A stretch of 64,000 nt of DNA from Halanaerobiales bacterium (GTDB taxonomy: Bacteria > Bacillota > Halanaerobiia > Halanaerobiales > DTU029). The translations under genes were made by a program, and so were the position numbers. Shown here piece by piece: positions 16,648 to 24,842 of this stretch (within the stretch, counting starts at the first letter, position 1; the number at the start of each line of letters is the position of its first letter). The stretch lies in the NCBI GenBank assembly GCA_029981855.1, contig JARRCS010000008.1:1-64000 (forward strand), read 5' to 3'. The notes beneath the pieces were generated by a model, which was not told the origin of the DNA, searched no databases, and saw only the letters and a list, made by a program, of their open reading frames with translations.

Positions 16648-17459
16648 CAAAAGCAATAGAAGTAAGAAATCTTAATTTTAAATACTCTAATGGCACCGAA
16701 GCGCTGAGAGATATAAGCTTTTCCATAGATAAAGGCAGTAAAACTGCCTTGCTTGGTCCTAATGGTTCGGGGAAATCCACCTTAATAATGCACTTAAATG
16801 GTATTATCCTACCTCAGAGAGGAAAGGTGATAATAGATGGCAAAGAAGTAAATAAAAAAACAGAACAGGAAATAAAAAAGAAAGTGGGTGTTGTTTTTCA
16901 GGATCCGGATGATCAGGTATTTTCCACTACAGTGTGGGAGGATGTAGCCTTTGGCCCTATAAATATGGGTATGACAGAAGAGATAGTAAGGGAAAAGGTT
17001 GAAAAAGCATTAAAGTTAGTAGGTATGTGGCAGTTAAAGGACAGGATGCCTTATCACTTAAGTTATGGTCAGAAAAAAAGGGTGGCCCTGGCGGGAATTC
17101 TTGCTATGGATTCAGATATAATAGTTCTGGATGAACCAGGGGCATATTTAGATCCCCGGGGGAAACAGGATTTATTTGAAATATTAAATGAGTTGCATGG
17201 GAATAAAAAAACACTTGTAATAGCTACTCATGATATAAACCTTGTAGCAGAATGGGCAGACAGGATAATTATCTTGAAAGAGGGGCAACTTCTGAGAGAA
17301 GGAGATAGAAACCTGCTTTTAGAAGAAGAAATATTGATACAGGCAAATTTAACCCTTCCCATTGTGTCCAGCATATTCTTGCAGGCATGTTATCAAAGAA
17401 GTAAAGTTCCTGTTACTGTAGAGGAAGCGGTTAATATATTGAAAAGGGTGATGAGATGA
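16644..17459 (+). CDS. cbiO: CbiO/NikO ATPase of the ECF nickel/cobalt importer
   Basis: A 271-residue ABC ATPase. Walker A is GPNGSGKST (about 38-46), the Q-loop region VVFQDPDDQVFSTTVWEDVAFGP is characteristic of ECF ATPases, the signature is LSYGQKKR, Walker B is DIIVLDEP, and the switch histidine is in ATHDINLVAEWADR. After LDEP the usual Thr/Ser is Gly (LDEPGAYLDPRG), which is common in this subfamily. It energises nickel uptake. Overlaps both neighbours by four bases. Confidence 0.93.
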   Translation: MTKAIEVRNLNFKYSNGTEALRDISFSIDKGSKTALLGPNGSGKSTLIMHLNGIILPQRGKVIIDGKEVNKKTEQEIKKKVGVVFQDPDDQVFSTTVWEDVAFGPINMGMTEEIVREKVEKALKLVGMWQLKDRMPYHLSYGQKKRVALAGILAMDSDIIVLDEPGAYLDPRGKQDLFEILNELHGNKKTLVIATHDINLVAEWADRIIILKEGQLLREGDRNLLLEEEILIQANLTLPIVSSIFLQACYQRSKVPVTVEEAVNILKRVMR

Positions 17460-18256
17460 ATGTAAAAGGTAAATACAATAAGCTTATAGATTATCTGAAA
17501 TCCCTGGACAGCCTGGTAGTCGCTTTTTCAGGAGGAGTAGATAGTAGTTTTTTACTTAGAGCAGCAAAGAATGCTTTAGGAGATAAGGTAGTGGCTTTTA
17601 CCATAACATCTCCATATCATCCTCAATGGGAGATACAGGAGGCTGCAGAACTGGCAAAAAAAATAGGGGTAAAGCAGGTAATAAAGAGACAGGAAATAAT
17701 TTTACCGGAGATAAGAAGTAATCCACCGGATAGGTGTTACTTGTGTAAAAAAGCCTTATTTACAGAAATATTGAAGTTTGCAGGAGAACAGGGCTTTAAG
17801 TATGTGGCCGATGGGACAAATGTAGATGATACAAAGGATTATAGACCGGGGATGAAGGCATTAAAGGAACTCAACATAAAAAGCCCTTTACTGGAGACAG
17901 GTTTTACAAAGGAAGATATAAGGGCAATTTCAAAGGAAATAGGTTTACCTACATGGAACAAACCGGCTTATGCCTGCCTTTTATCTAGAATTCCTTACGG
18001 ACAGGAGATAATAGAAACAGATCTAAGAAAAATAGAAAAGGCCGAGTTATACATGATGCGTCTGGGCTTTAAAACCATAAGAGTAAGGTTGCATGGGGAC
18101 CTGGCGAGGATAGAGGTTTCCCCTGAGGAAAGAGAAAGACTTTTTAATACGGAGTTTCTAGATAGAATAGCAGAAAACATAAAAAGCTTTGGTTTTAAAT
18201 ATGCAACCCTGGATCTGGAGGGTTATAGAACGGGAAGCTTAAATGAGGTGTTGTAG
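17456..18256 (+). CDS. larE: LarE, sulfur transferase for the nickel-pincer cofactor
   Basis: A 266-residue PP-loop ATP pyrophosphatase that adenylates the cofactor precursor and converts its carboxylates to thiocarboxylates. The PP-loop SGGVDSS is at residues 25-31. Cysteines at C94 and C97 (PDRCYLCKKALF) and C174 (NKPAYACLLSR) form the three-cysteine arrangement reported for LarE proteins that carry an iron-sulfur cluster and reuse sulfur, in contrast to single-cysteine sacrificial LarE. That mechanistic reading is inference. ATGA overlap with cbiO; larB begins immediately after its stop. Confidence 0.9.
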   Translation: MNVKGKYNKLIDYLKSLDSLVVAFSGGVDSSFLLRAAKNALGDKVVAFTITSPYHPQWEIQEAAELAKKIGVKQVIKRQEIILPEIRSNPPDRCYLCKKALFTEILKFAGEQGFKYVADGTNVDDTKDYRPGMKALKELNIKSPLLETGFTKEDIRAISKEIGLPTWNKPAYACLLSRIPYGQEIIETDLRKIEKAELYMMRLGFKTIRVRLHGDLARIEVSPEERERLFNTEFLDRIAENIKSFGFKYATLDLEGYRTGSLNEVL

Positions 18257-19003
18257 ATGAATAGGGAAGAAATAAAGAAGCTATTGGATGATGTAAAGGA
18301 AAATAAGATTTCCATAGACAGCGCAGTAGAAATTTTAAAAGACCTGCCCTTTAAGGACCTGGGCTTTGCAAAAATAGATAACCATAGAGAGATTAGAAAC
18401 GGCTATCCTGAGATCATATACTGTGCAGGGAAGACAAAGGACCAGGTGGTGAAAATAGCGAGTGAAATGCTGAAAAGGGGTAACAACATATTAGGAACCA
18501 GAGCTAATAGGGAAACATATGAAGCAGTAAAAGCTATTTGCCCGGAGGCAGAATATCATGACCGGGCAAGTATAATTACAATCAGGAAAAAAGAGATTCA
18601 GCTTACAGATACCTATATTGCAGTAGTAACAGCAGGGACTTCAGACATTCCGGTGGCAGAGGAAGCAGCCATAACGGCGGAAATGCTGGGGAACAGGGTG
18701 AAAAGAGTATTTGATGTAGGAGTTGCAGGAATTCATAGACTATTTGCTAACCTGGATATCATCACAGGAGCAAAAGTGGTTATAACAGTTGCAGGAATGG
18801 AAGGGGCTTTAGCCAGTGTGGTGGGCGGTTTGGTTGATAAACCAGTAATAGCTGTTCCTACAAGTATAGGCTATGGAGCAAACTTCGGAGGATTATCTGC
18901 TCTTTTGTCCATGTTAAATAGCTGTGCCAGTGGAACAGCAGTGGTTAATATAGATAATGGCTTTGGAGCAGGATATTTGGCCAGTATGATTAATAAATTA
19001 TGA
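18257..19003 (+). CDS. larB: LarB, nicotinate adenine dinucleotide carboxylase/hydrolase
   Basis: Catalyses the first step of nickel-pincer cofactor synthesis: carboxylation of nicotinic acid adenine dinucleotide at pyridine C5 and hydrolysis to pyridinium biscarboxylate mononucleotide. The 248-residue length and the C-terminal PurE-like domain (GTSDIPVAEEAAITAE, VGVAGIHRLFANL, VVGGLVDKPVIAVPTSIGYGANFGGLSALLSMLNSC) are diagnostic. It closes the operon; a terminator lies 80 bases downstream. LarA, the lactate racemase, is not in the window, so the enzyme using this cofactor must be elsewhere. Confidence 0.94.
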   Translation: MNREEIKKLLDDVKENKISIDSAVEILKDLPFKDLGFAKIDNHREIRNGYPEIIYCAGKTKDQVVKIASEMLKRGNNILGTRANRETYEAVKAICPEAEYHDRASIITIRKKEIQLTDTYIAVVTAGTSDIPVAEEAAITAEMLGNRVKRVFDVGVAGIHRLFANLDIITGAKVVITVAGMEGALASVVGGLVDKPVIAVPTSIGYGANFGGLSALLSMLNSCASGTAVVNIDNGFGAGYLASMINKL

Positions 19004-19082
19004 AATGGGAAATTAGAGTTATGATTAATTAGTAAAGGATGTGGGTGGTGGAAAGAAAAAATTATAATTAGATATGTTATAT

Positions 19083-19112
19083 AAGCCCCTAACCTTTCGA
19101 TTAGGGGCTTTT
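19083..19112 (+). terminator. intrinsic terminator of the nickel operon
   Basis: AAGCCCCTAA (19083-19092) pairs with TTAGGGGCTT (19101-19110), loop CCTTTCGA, followed by T residues. Confidence 0.85.
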
Positions 19113-19143
19113 AAAGAACTTATTTAAACTATATCTGGAATAA

Positions 19144-19683
19144 TTATTCAAATGCAAACTGTTTATGAAGAGCTGTATAAACCGCTACTACTTCCAATAC
19201 TCGGTCTGCAAATCCAGGTGTTATTCCAGGTGTTATTGGTAAAATTCCAGGTGTTATAGGAACTTCTATGACCACGAAGCCTTTTATAAAACCTGTCGGA
19301 ATGTCTAAGAGATTTCGAATATCCATGCAGTCAATTTCCAGAGCTTGATTCGGTCTTAGGGTTTCCTTAACCTTTTTGCTGATAGGTCCTGGTTCCTCGC
19401 GTTGGGAACGAGCCAGAACGGCCTTTTTGGTAAAAGTAACATTTAGGTCAAAAATATTAATAATGTTGATAGCTGTAGCGTAATTTGCAGGTTTTACCGG
19501 ACCTTCTTTTTTGGTTTGTTCTCCACATAGGAATTTTACCGGATAAACTTGAACAAGTTGGAACCCCCTTCTTTGTAAACGGGGTTCAATGCATTCCACA
19601 TCTTCAGATAGTCCTACGCCTACGCCTTCTACTTCATTATTACCGTTGTTCTGTATTTCCATTCCGGGTTGTTCTTTATTCAA
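19144..19683 (-). CDS. uncharacterised protein with repetitive Pro-Gly tail
   Basis: A 179-residue protein starting TTG at 19683 behind GGGGGGG. The middle (about residues 50-150) is beta-rich: VYPVKFLCGEQ, YATAINIINIFDLNVTFTKKAVLARS and a segment ending in GFVVIEVP suggest an immunoglobulin-like or jelly-roll sheet. I have seen similar unannotated proteins but cannot name the family. Near the C-terminus three near-identical ITPG units (ITPGILPITPGITPGF) are encoded by tandem copies of a 12-base unit around 19205-19260, so this part may vary in length. It lacks a signal peptide. It ends facing the nickel operon terminator; a multicopper oxidase lies 1 kb away on the same strand. Function unknown. 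Confidence 0.7.
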   Translation of the reverse strand: MNKEQPGMEIQNNGNNEVEGVGVGLSEDVECIEPRLQRRGFQLVQVYPVKFLCGEQTKKEGPVKPANYATAINIINIFDLNVTFTKKAVLARSQREEPGPISKKVKETLRPNQALEIDCMDIRNLLDIPTGFIKGFVVIEVPITPGILPITPGITPGFADRVLEVVAVYTALHKQFAFE

Positions 19684-19923
19684 GAAATATCCCCCCCTAT
19701 CTTAATATTTTATATCTTAGCTTTCTTAAGCTTTTAATTTTAAAAAAACCAGTGATAATTTATTAGTTATATAAGGAATTAGATCAAGCCTTGCATAGTC
19801 TAATTTAATATATGATTTTGTTTAATTAAAAGTTACAAAGGGTTTACTTAATTATAAACAATAACAACTTTTATCCTGATAACATATTATGTAATAAATA
19901 TTCTTGAAAAAAGGGGGATTGTT

Positions 19924-20259
19924 ATGTCTATTAACAAGTTAGATTCTCTATTACAGAATGTATCCAGCAAAGTTAAAGATGAAAAGATGCAATTTAATAA
20001 TGCTGTTAGAAATAAGGTATTAAATGGCATTAATCAGGTTAAAGCATTTATTAATGATGCTAACTATCAGTGTGCATTAAATAATCTAATTGTTACATAT
20101 AACATAATATTGACATATTTGAAACTTAAATCAGCGCGGCAGTCTGTTTACTATTATCCCTTGTTAAAGGATATAAATGAACTCCAGCAGGAATTAGTTA
20201 AGTTTTTAGAGGGAAGTAATATAGGGCCTTCTGGAACCTGTCCTTTTATTGAAAAGTAG
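19924..20259 (+). CDS. small uncharacterised helical protein
   Basis: A 111-residue, mostly helical protein with no signal peptide or membrane segment. AAAAGGGGGATTGTT precedes the ATG, a convincing ribosome site. Two cysteines (C47 and C107, the latter in SGTCPFIEK) are the only notable residues. It is divergent from the ITPG-repeat protein, with about 240 bases of AT-rich sequence between them that probably holds both promoters. I do not recognise the family. Confidence 0.6.
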   Translation: MSINKLDSLLQNVSSKVKDEKMQFNNAVRNKVLNGINQVKAFINDANYQCALNNLIVTYNIILTYLKLKSARQSVYYYPLLKDINELQQELVKFLEGSNIGPSGTCPFIEK

Positions 20260-20387
20260 TGTTAATGTCTTTTTGAATATCAGAAAAATTAAGCCTTTTA
20301 GATAATATTAAGAACTTGGGGTACAGAGAAAAAATCCTTCCATAATAAGTTTATTATTATCGGTATTACTGAAAATGTTTATGGTAA

Positions 20388-20430
20388 TATAAAAATGTAT
20401 ATTATGGCAACGTAAAAATGTACATCATAA
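20388..20430. repeat. two imperfect repeats resembling an IS21-type end
   Basis: TATAAAAATGTATATTATGG (20388-20407) and CGTAAAAATGTACATCATAA (20411-20430) are imperfect tandem copies. IS21-family elements carry multiple terminal repeats with a GTAAAAATG core, so this may be an orphan end. No transposase accompanies it. Confidence 0.35.
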
Positions 20431-20530
20431 AATGGAAAAAGCTTTTGCCAACATCCCAAAAATTAGATAACCTCTAAATATACCACCACATATTTTTGCT
20501 TAACAAACACACATGAATAATTAATCAAAA

Positions 20531-20586
20531 AAAGCTAACAATGATATCTGTTCATTTTGGAATAACAGAAGATCATTGTTAGCTTT
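20531..20586 (-). terminator. terminator for the multicopper oxidase gene, possibly bidirectional
   Basis: A 15-base perfect inverted repeat (AAAGCTAACAATGAT and ATCATTGTTAGCTTT) with inner complementarity. On the minus strand it is followed by a run of seven T residues, so it should end transcripts of the oxidase; on the plus strand the T tract is weaker. Confidence 0.75.
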
Positions 20587-20600
20587 AAATATATTATAAA

Positions 20601-20660
20601 TAATAAATTATTATAAATTATTATAAATTATTATAAATTATTATAAATTATTATAAATTA
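20601..20660. repeat. 10-bp AT-only tandem repeat
   Basis: Five exact copies of TTATAAATTA (20611-20660) plus one near copy at 20601-20610, between the terminator and the 3' end of the oxidase gene. Copy number is likely unstable. Confidence 0.9.
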
Positions 20661-20742
20661 TTTAAGAAGAAAATGATATAAGTCAAGCCCATTAAATCGG
20701 ATTACTTTTCAGTTTTTTTTTTATTAAACCATAATCATTTGA

Positions 20743-22353
20743 TTATTTATCTATTAATTCTTCTACTTCTTCCAGTGTTAACTTTTTATCTGCTTCTGAT
20801 AGATTTTCCTTTATGAGTTTTTCATTTTCAATTGTAATCGGGCATTCCCAGGCCGGTTCAGTAATTACCGGTGGACTAGCCGTATAATCAGAACCTGGGA
20901 AGTCAGTTTCAATTAGGGTTAATTGGCCTCCGGGATAGGTTCCATTATTTGTTACTTTATAATCATCGTGATTATGAGCTGGATAGAATTGGGGGAAGAA
21001 GAAGTTATTAGCAGTACCGGAGCCGTAGTTCCAGACTGCCCAGTTATAAGGTGGTAAGAAATCTCCTTTTCCTAAACCATTGGCAAGAGGGATATTTTCC
21101 CATATATTTTCTTCTCCGGCCATTTCAGCAGCTCTGGCAACCTGTTCCATTAATGGTGGGAAGCCTCCCTGACCACAGAAGATATAGTTCGCATATTCAT
21201 CCCTTTTATCACTAGCATCAAACAATACATCATAGGTTTCACCTGAGCCTACCAGGACAGTAAAGGCTCTTTCAATGCCAGGATTATTGGGGTCAGCTAT
21301 TCTGGGATTAGTATCTTTAGCTACTATAGTTCCATGCCAGCCATGGGTATGCCAGGGAACAGGCTGATAGCTTATATTTGCCATACGAATAAGGAATTTA
21401 TCTTCCAAATTAACTTTAACATATGATTCATATCCCTCAGGAATACTGTAACCATAATCTGGTTCCAGATGTTCAGGTAATTTAGTTGGTAATAAGGTGT
21501 CGGGGAAGGCACGCCCATTTACCAGCCAGTAATCCGGCTTATAATCTACCGCATTAAAAGCTCCTCCAGTTAATACGTAATTATGCCATTTGGAATCAAT
21601 ATCAGAGAAGAGATGGATCCATTCACTATCAAAGTAAGTGTTAATATTATTCAGGGCAAAGTTACGGTTAGTTGCTGTATCAGGGATTTGTGGTTGTAAG
21701 CTACCTTTGTAAAACCATTTTCCTGTTATAGGGCATCTAACAATCCCTGCTCTAAATAAGCTAAGATAGGAAGGATAAATAATAAAAGAACCATACATAC
21801 CTAATTGAACATGTTCTGAGGCTTCTACATGACAGTGGTACATAAAAGTACCGGGATGGGTAGCTTTATAGAAATAGGTGATAGTAATAGGTTCATCAGC
21901 TCCAATTGGAGTTTCCGGCACACCAAAGGATGTTTCAGGAAATCCGTCAACCTGAGTAGCTACATGACCTCCGTGAGTGTGGATGGTATGAGGATCATCA
22001 ATGCCTGCTAACGGCATACCCAGGTTGGTCAAGGACATATAAATCTCATCACCTACATCACCTGAGATAACGGGCCCTGGGATTACTGCCGTTCCTCTAA
22101 GTCTTTCTCTATTTTCTTTAGTATTTTCGAACTGAGGATTATAAGTTTTGGTAGTGCCAGGTATTGGTGTACCATCAAAATCGATTTCTTCCGTCCTCAC
22201 CAGGCCGCCGACAAATCCAACAACATATACTTTAGTTCTGGGGCCAGTACCCGTAAGATCATTTGGAAGGTTTATAAACCCTTCAGTCGCATAAAGATTA
22301 TAATACCTTCTTTTAGGTCTTTTTATAAAAAACTTTTCAGTCAGTTTTATCAC
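20743..22353 (-). CDS. multicopper oxidase domain protein
   Basis: A 536-residue multicopper oxidase. Copper ligands visible: HTHGGH (125-130), HCHVEASEHVQLGM (173-186, a type 1 copper Cys174-His181-Met186 pattern in the first domain), WHTHGWHG (334-341) and AHNHDD (459-464). Type 1 copper in the first domain resembles nitrite-reductase-like or two-domain oxidases more than classical laccase. No signal peptide is seen, so it may be cytoplasmic or spore/coat associated. The start is uncertain: GTG 22353 sits inside the AAGGTGAT ribosome-site sequence and no ATG is nearby; a CTG nine bases further on is possible. Substrate unknown. Confidence 0.87.
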   Translation of the reverse strand: MIKLTEKFFIKRPKRRYYNLYATEGFINLPNDLTGTGPRTKVYVVGFVGGLVRTEEIDFDGTPIPGTTKTYNPQFENTKENRERLRGTAVIPGPVISGDVGDEIYMSLTNLGMPLAGIDDPHTIHTHGGHVATQVDGFPETSFGVPETPIGADEPITITYFYKATHPGTFMYHCHVEASEHVQLGMYGSFIIYPSYLSLFRAGIVRCPITGKWFYKGSLQPQIPDTATNRNFALNNINTYFDSEWIHLFSDIDSKWHNYVLTGGAFNAVDYKPDYWLVNGRAFPDTLLPTKLPEHLEPDYGYSIPEGYESYVKVNLEDKFLIRMANISYQPVPWHTHGWHGTIVAKDTNPRIADPNNPGIERAFTVLVGSGETYDVLFDASDKRDEYANYIFCGQGGFPPLMEQVARAAEMAGEENIWENIPLANGLGKGDFLPPYNWAVWNYGSGTANNFFFPQFYPAHNHDDYKVTNNGTYPGGQLTLIETDFPGSDYTASPPVITEPAWECPITIENEKLIKENLSEADKKLTLEEVEELIDK

Positions 22354-22694
22354 CTTCTTGATATATTAATTATTAATAATTATAATTCACTGATCTAACA
22401 GCAAATTATATTTAAATTATATTATGGTTTGACCACAAAAAGTAAATTTTCCATTTGAAATAAATTTTTCAAGCCTACTAAAGTTCAATTTCAGTCGAAA
22501 TTTAGGCTCCTTAATCCATATGTCCTCCTGACACTTGATTATCTTACCACTTCCTGTCCTGTGGTGAGGTTTAATTTCTCCTTCAAATTTACTAAGTTAG
22601 GCTTATGAAAAATTTATTAATATTTCAAATTTACTTTTTGTGTTCTTATTATATTATAGTATATAATATTATTGAATATATTTTTTGTTACTAT
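22354..22694. other. AT-rich intergenic, oxidase promoter region
   Basis: No gene seen. It must hold the promoter of the minus-strand oxidase; I see no clear consensus boxes. TTGACCACAAAAAG and AAATTTACTTTTTGTG near 22430 and 22625 are partially repeated. Confidence 0.4.
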
Positions 22695-22828
22695 TGGTTA
22701 ATATGGAACGCCCCCCTGGGGCTCTGCGCCAGTATATTCGCCCAGCGGTAAAATCATCCCGCTGAGCTCATTAACCCCTCTGACCGTTGGCAAAAACCAT
22801 GCCGCGCACGCGATAGTTGGACTAACCA
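22695..22828 (-). ncRNA. GC-rich structured tail behind the DruA-like gene
   Basis: Starting right at the stop codon of the DruA-like gene, about 134 bases are much richer in GC than anything around. The stretch is bounded by TGGTTA (22695-22700) and TAACCA (22823-22828) and contains a CAGCGG/CCGCTG hairpin (22743-22764) and a CCCC/GGGG hairpin near 22711-22722. No reading frame fits it. It may be a structured RNA or the end of a mobile element. Inference only. Confidence 0.5.
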
Positions 22829-23740
22829 TCAGTGTAACTCCCAGTCTGAACGTTCCCCTCTAAGATAGGAACGGAATTCTTTGACCAGAGGATAGACAAA
22901 TATTAGTTTTGGTGTAGATAAATATTCAGTATATCTATCCTGCCTGCCACGACCTTTGGTCTTGCCTAAATATATCCAGTTGGCTGCCCGGTAACATGTC
23001 CCTTGATATTTTTCTTCATCTACAAAGGTTTCCATAAGGACAGGCTCATAATTATACCTTTCCTTCCAGTCAGCACGAATTCTTTTTGCCGCTAAAGATA
23101 GAGCTTTGCTGGCTAAGTTTTTTACCTTTACCCAGGGAAAGATTAAAAAACGGGTATTGTTGACTATCCCATTTAAATACTTGCTGCGGTCGCTTTCTTC
23201 CCAGCCTATCCATTTGTCTCTTTCTTCTAGAGCCCAGGCTGCTGCTGAAAAAAGCAGACAGCCTAACAGCTCTTTCTCGCCCCTGGATCTTGAAATGATA
23301 AAATACCGCTGATGAGCTCCAAAGGGTACTTTATATCCTAAGATATGGTATCTTTCAATATATTCATTCCACAAATCTCTTTGTCTCTTGTTTTTTACCA
23401 GCTCAAGTTCGATTGGCTCAAAATCCGATACCGTTCCCTTTATTTCGGGCCTGGCATCAGTTCTAGGAGTTATTTTTACTTTCCTTCGCTTATGTTTTTT
23501 GACTTTTCTTTTCTCTGGTAAATTAACTTCTCCTAATTCCTGTAATTTTTCTAGAAGATTAATTGCTGATTTGTATTTATATTTACCGGCAGGGGTAAAC
23601 CAGTTTAAATGTTCGCATATTGTAAGTGCTAATTCCCTCCTGCTTAAGTTGGTAAACAATTTTATAGTTTCTTTTATCTCTTCCAGTTCTTTTTGGGTAA
23701 ATTCTCTCCCACATAACAAAATCTTTTCTTCTTTTTCCAT
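22829..23740 (-). CDS. DruA-like protein (DUF4338)
   Basis: A 303-residue protein of the DUF4338 family whose best-known member is DruA of the Druantia anti-phage system. Landmarks: WNEYIERYHILGYKVPFGAHQRYFI (about 128-153), LLGCLLFSAAAWALEERDKWIGW, YLNGIVNNTRFLIFPWVKVKNLASKALS and a C-terminal VLMETFVDEEKYQGTCYRAANWIYLGKTKGRG. No druB-E or helicase gene is nearby, so this is a stand-alone homologue, a form often found dispersed like a mobile gene. A GC-rich structured segment follows its stop, and an 8-bp inverted repeat (AAGTGTAG 23741-23748 and CTACACTT 23769-23776) flanks its start. Biochemical role unknown. Confidence 0.8.
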   Translation of the reverse strand: MEKEEKILLCGREFTQKELEEIKETIKLFTNLSRRELALTICEHLNWFTPAGKYKYKSAINLLEKLQELGEVNLPEKRKVKKHKRRKVKITPRTDARPEIKGTVSDFEPIELELVKNKRQRDLWNEYIERYHILGYKVPFGAHQRYFIISRSRGEKELLGCLLFSAAAWALEERDKWIGWEESDRSKYLNGIVNNTRFLIFPWVKVKNLASKALSLAAKRIRADWKERYNYEPVLMETFVDEEKYQGTCYRAANWIYLGKTKGRGRQDRYTEYLSTPKLIFVYPLVKEFRSYLRGERSDWELH

Positions 23741-24011
23741 AAGTGTAGACCTGCCTTTCTTAGATTTACTACACTTATCATATCATATCTAAATTTTAAT
23801 GTCCAGTGCTTTTTTTCGATAAAAATATTTAATGCTTTTTTTTAATCCTTATAGTTTAAGATTTATGATTCCTTTTTAGGGGCATGCGTCAGCGCTGTGT
23901 TTTTTACAGGAGAATGCAATGGTTATAGAGAAATAATACTATTAGTTTTTTAGGGTGCGGAATGTGGGCAATATGCATATACCAATATAATTAACCAATC
24001 CAAAATAATTC
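23741..24011. other. region between DruA-like gene and response regulator
   Basis: Contains the AAGTGTAG/CTACACTT dyad at the DruA-like start, AT-rich sequence, and a short GC-richer patch (GGGGCATGCGTCAGCGCTGTG, about 23879-23899) that could mark the other end of a DruA element. No gene seen. Confidence 0.4.
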
Positions 24012-24827
24012 TTAAATAACTTCAAGTTCTTTAAGGAGTTTATCTCGATAGTTATCTTTTTTAGTAAATTCTAACTCACCGGATTCAGGATCCGGAAAGG
24101 TCAAAATAATGACGTCAATATTCTTTTCTATATCTTCGATGTTTTCTTTTGCTCTATTTTTCAATCTTTCAAGAAGCACCTGAACTCCTTTTCTATCTGT
24201 AAGGGGTAAAAGAAGAATAAATTCTCTCTTAGAAATAGTAAATACCTGATCAATATCCCTAATCTCCTCAGTGAGAAACTCCTTTACTTTATTTAGCTTA
24301 TCCTGCAGAACTTTCTCCTTTAATTTAAGTTTTAACACTGAAACCGGTAGCTTCGATCTTATTGAACGATTGATCTCTAAAGATAGGTTTGTCTTAAAAG
24401 AATTAAAGTTATTGGTAAACCTATCTTCTTCTTTCGTTACTGTTCTTATAGGTTGGCTTGAAATAAGAGAATTGATCCTGTTTAACAGAATTCTTTTATC
24501 AAAAGGTTTTAGTATATAATCCTTGGCTCCCAGATCAAGTGCCTTCATTATAACTTCCCTCTTTCCTTCAACACTGATCATAATAACGGGAATATTGGGA
24601 TAGTTCTCAGTTAAAAAAGACAATAAATCCAGGCCACTCTCATCCTTTAAATAGATATCCAGCAGGATGAGATCAATTTTACTTAAAGGGGTTTCCTTAG
24701 AAAATGAGCCGATTTTAACCTGTCTTAGATTTACAGCCTCAAAGACTTTAAACCCCTCTGTTTCCAGCATGTTACGGACCTTTAATCTGATTAGTCCGGA
24801 ATCATCGATAACCAGGATATTAGTCAT
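24012..24827 (-). CDS. response regulator with degenerate GGDEF-like output
   Basis: A 271-residue two-part protein. Residues 1-122 are a receiver domain: acidic pocket in VIDDSG, phosphoacceptor Asp in LILLDIYLKDESG, the Ser of MISVEG and the Lys of LKPFDKR. Residues about 140-255 look like a GGDEF-fold domain without the GG(D/E)EF motif, so it probably does not make c-di-GMP and may be a protein-interaction or nucleotide-binding relic. It starts 15 bases after the PAS-GGDEF-HD sensor gene stops and is likely cotranscribed with it, making the two a signalling pair although no histidine kinase domain is present. Confidence 0.82.
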   Translation of the reverse strand: MTNILVIDDSGLIRLKVRNMLETEGFKVFEAVNLRQVKIGSFSKETPLSKIDLILLDIYLKDESGLDLLSFLTENYPNIPVIMISVEGKREVIMKALDLGAKDYILKPFDKRILLNRINSLISSQPIRTVTKEEDRFTNNFNSFKTNLSLEINRSIRSKLPVSVLKLKLKEKVLQDKLNKVKEFLTEEIRDIDQVFTISKREFILLLPLTDRKGVQVLLERLKNRAKENIEDIEKNIDVIILTFPDPESGELEFTKKDNYRDKLLKELEVI

Positions 24828-24842
24828 TCTTTACTTCCCTCC

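Noticed and set aside
20601-20660. Replication origin AT-rich element
   Set aside because: It is a simple tandem repeat at a gene end, without DnaA boxes or replication genes.
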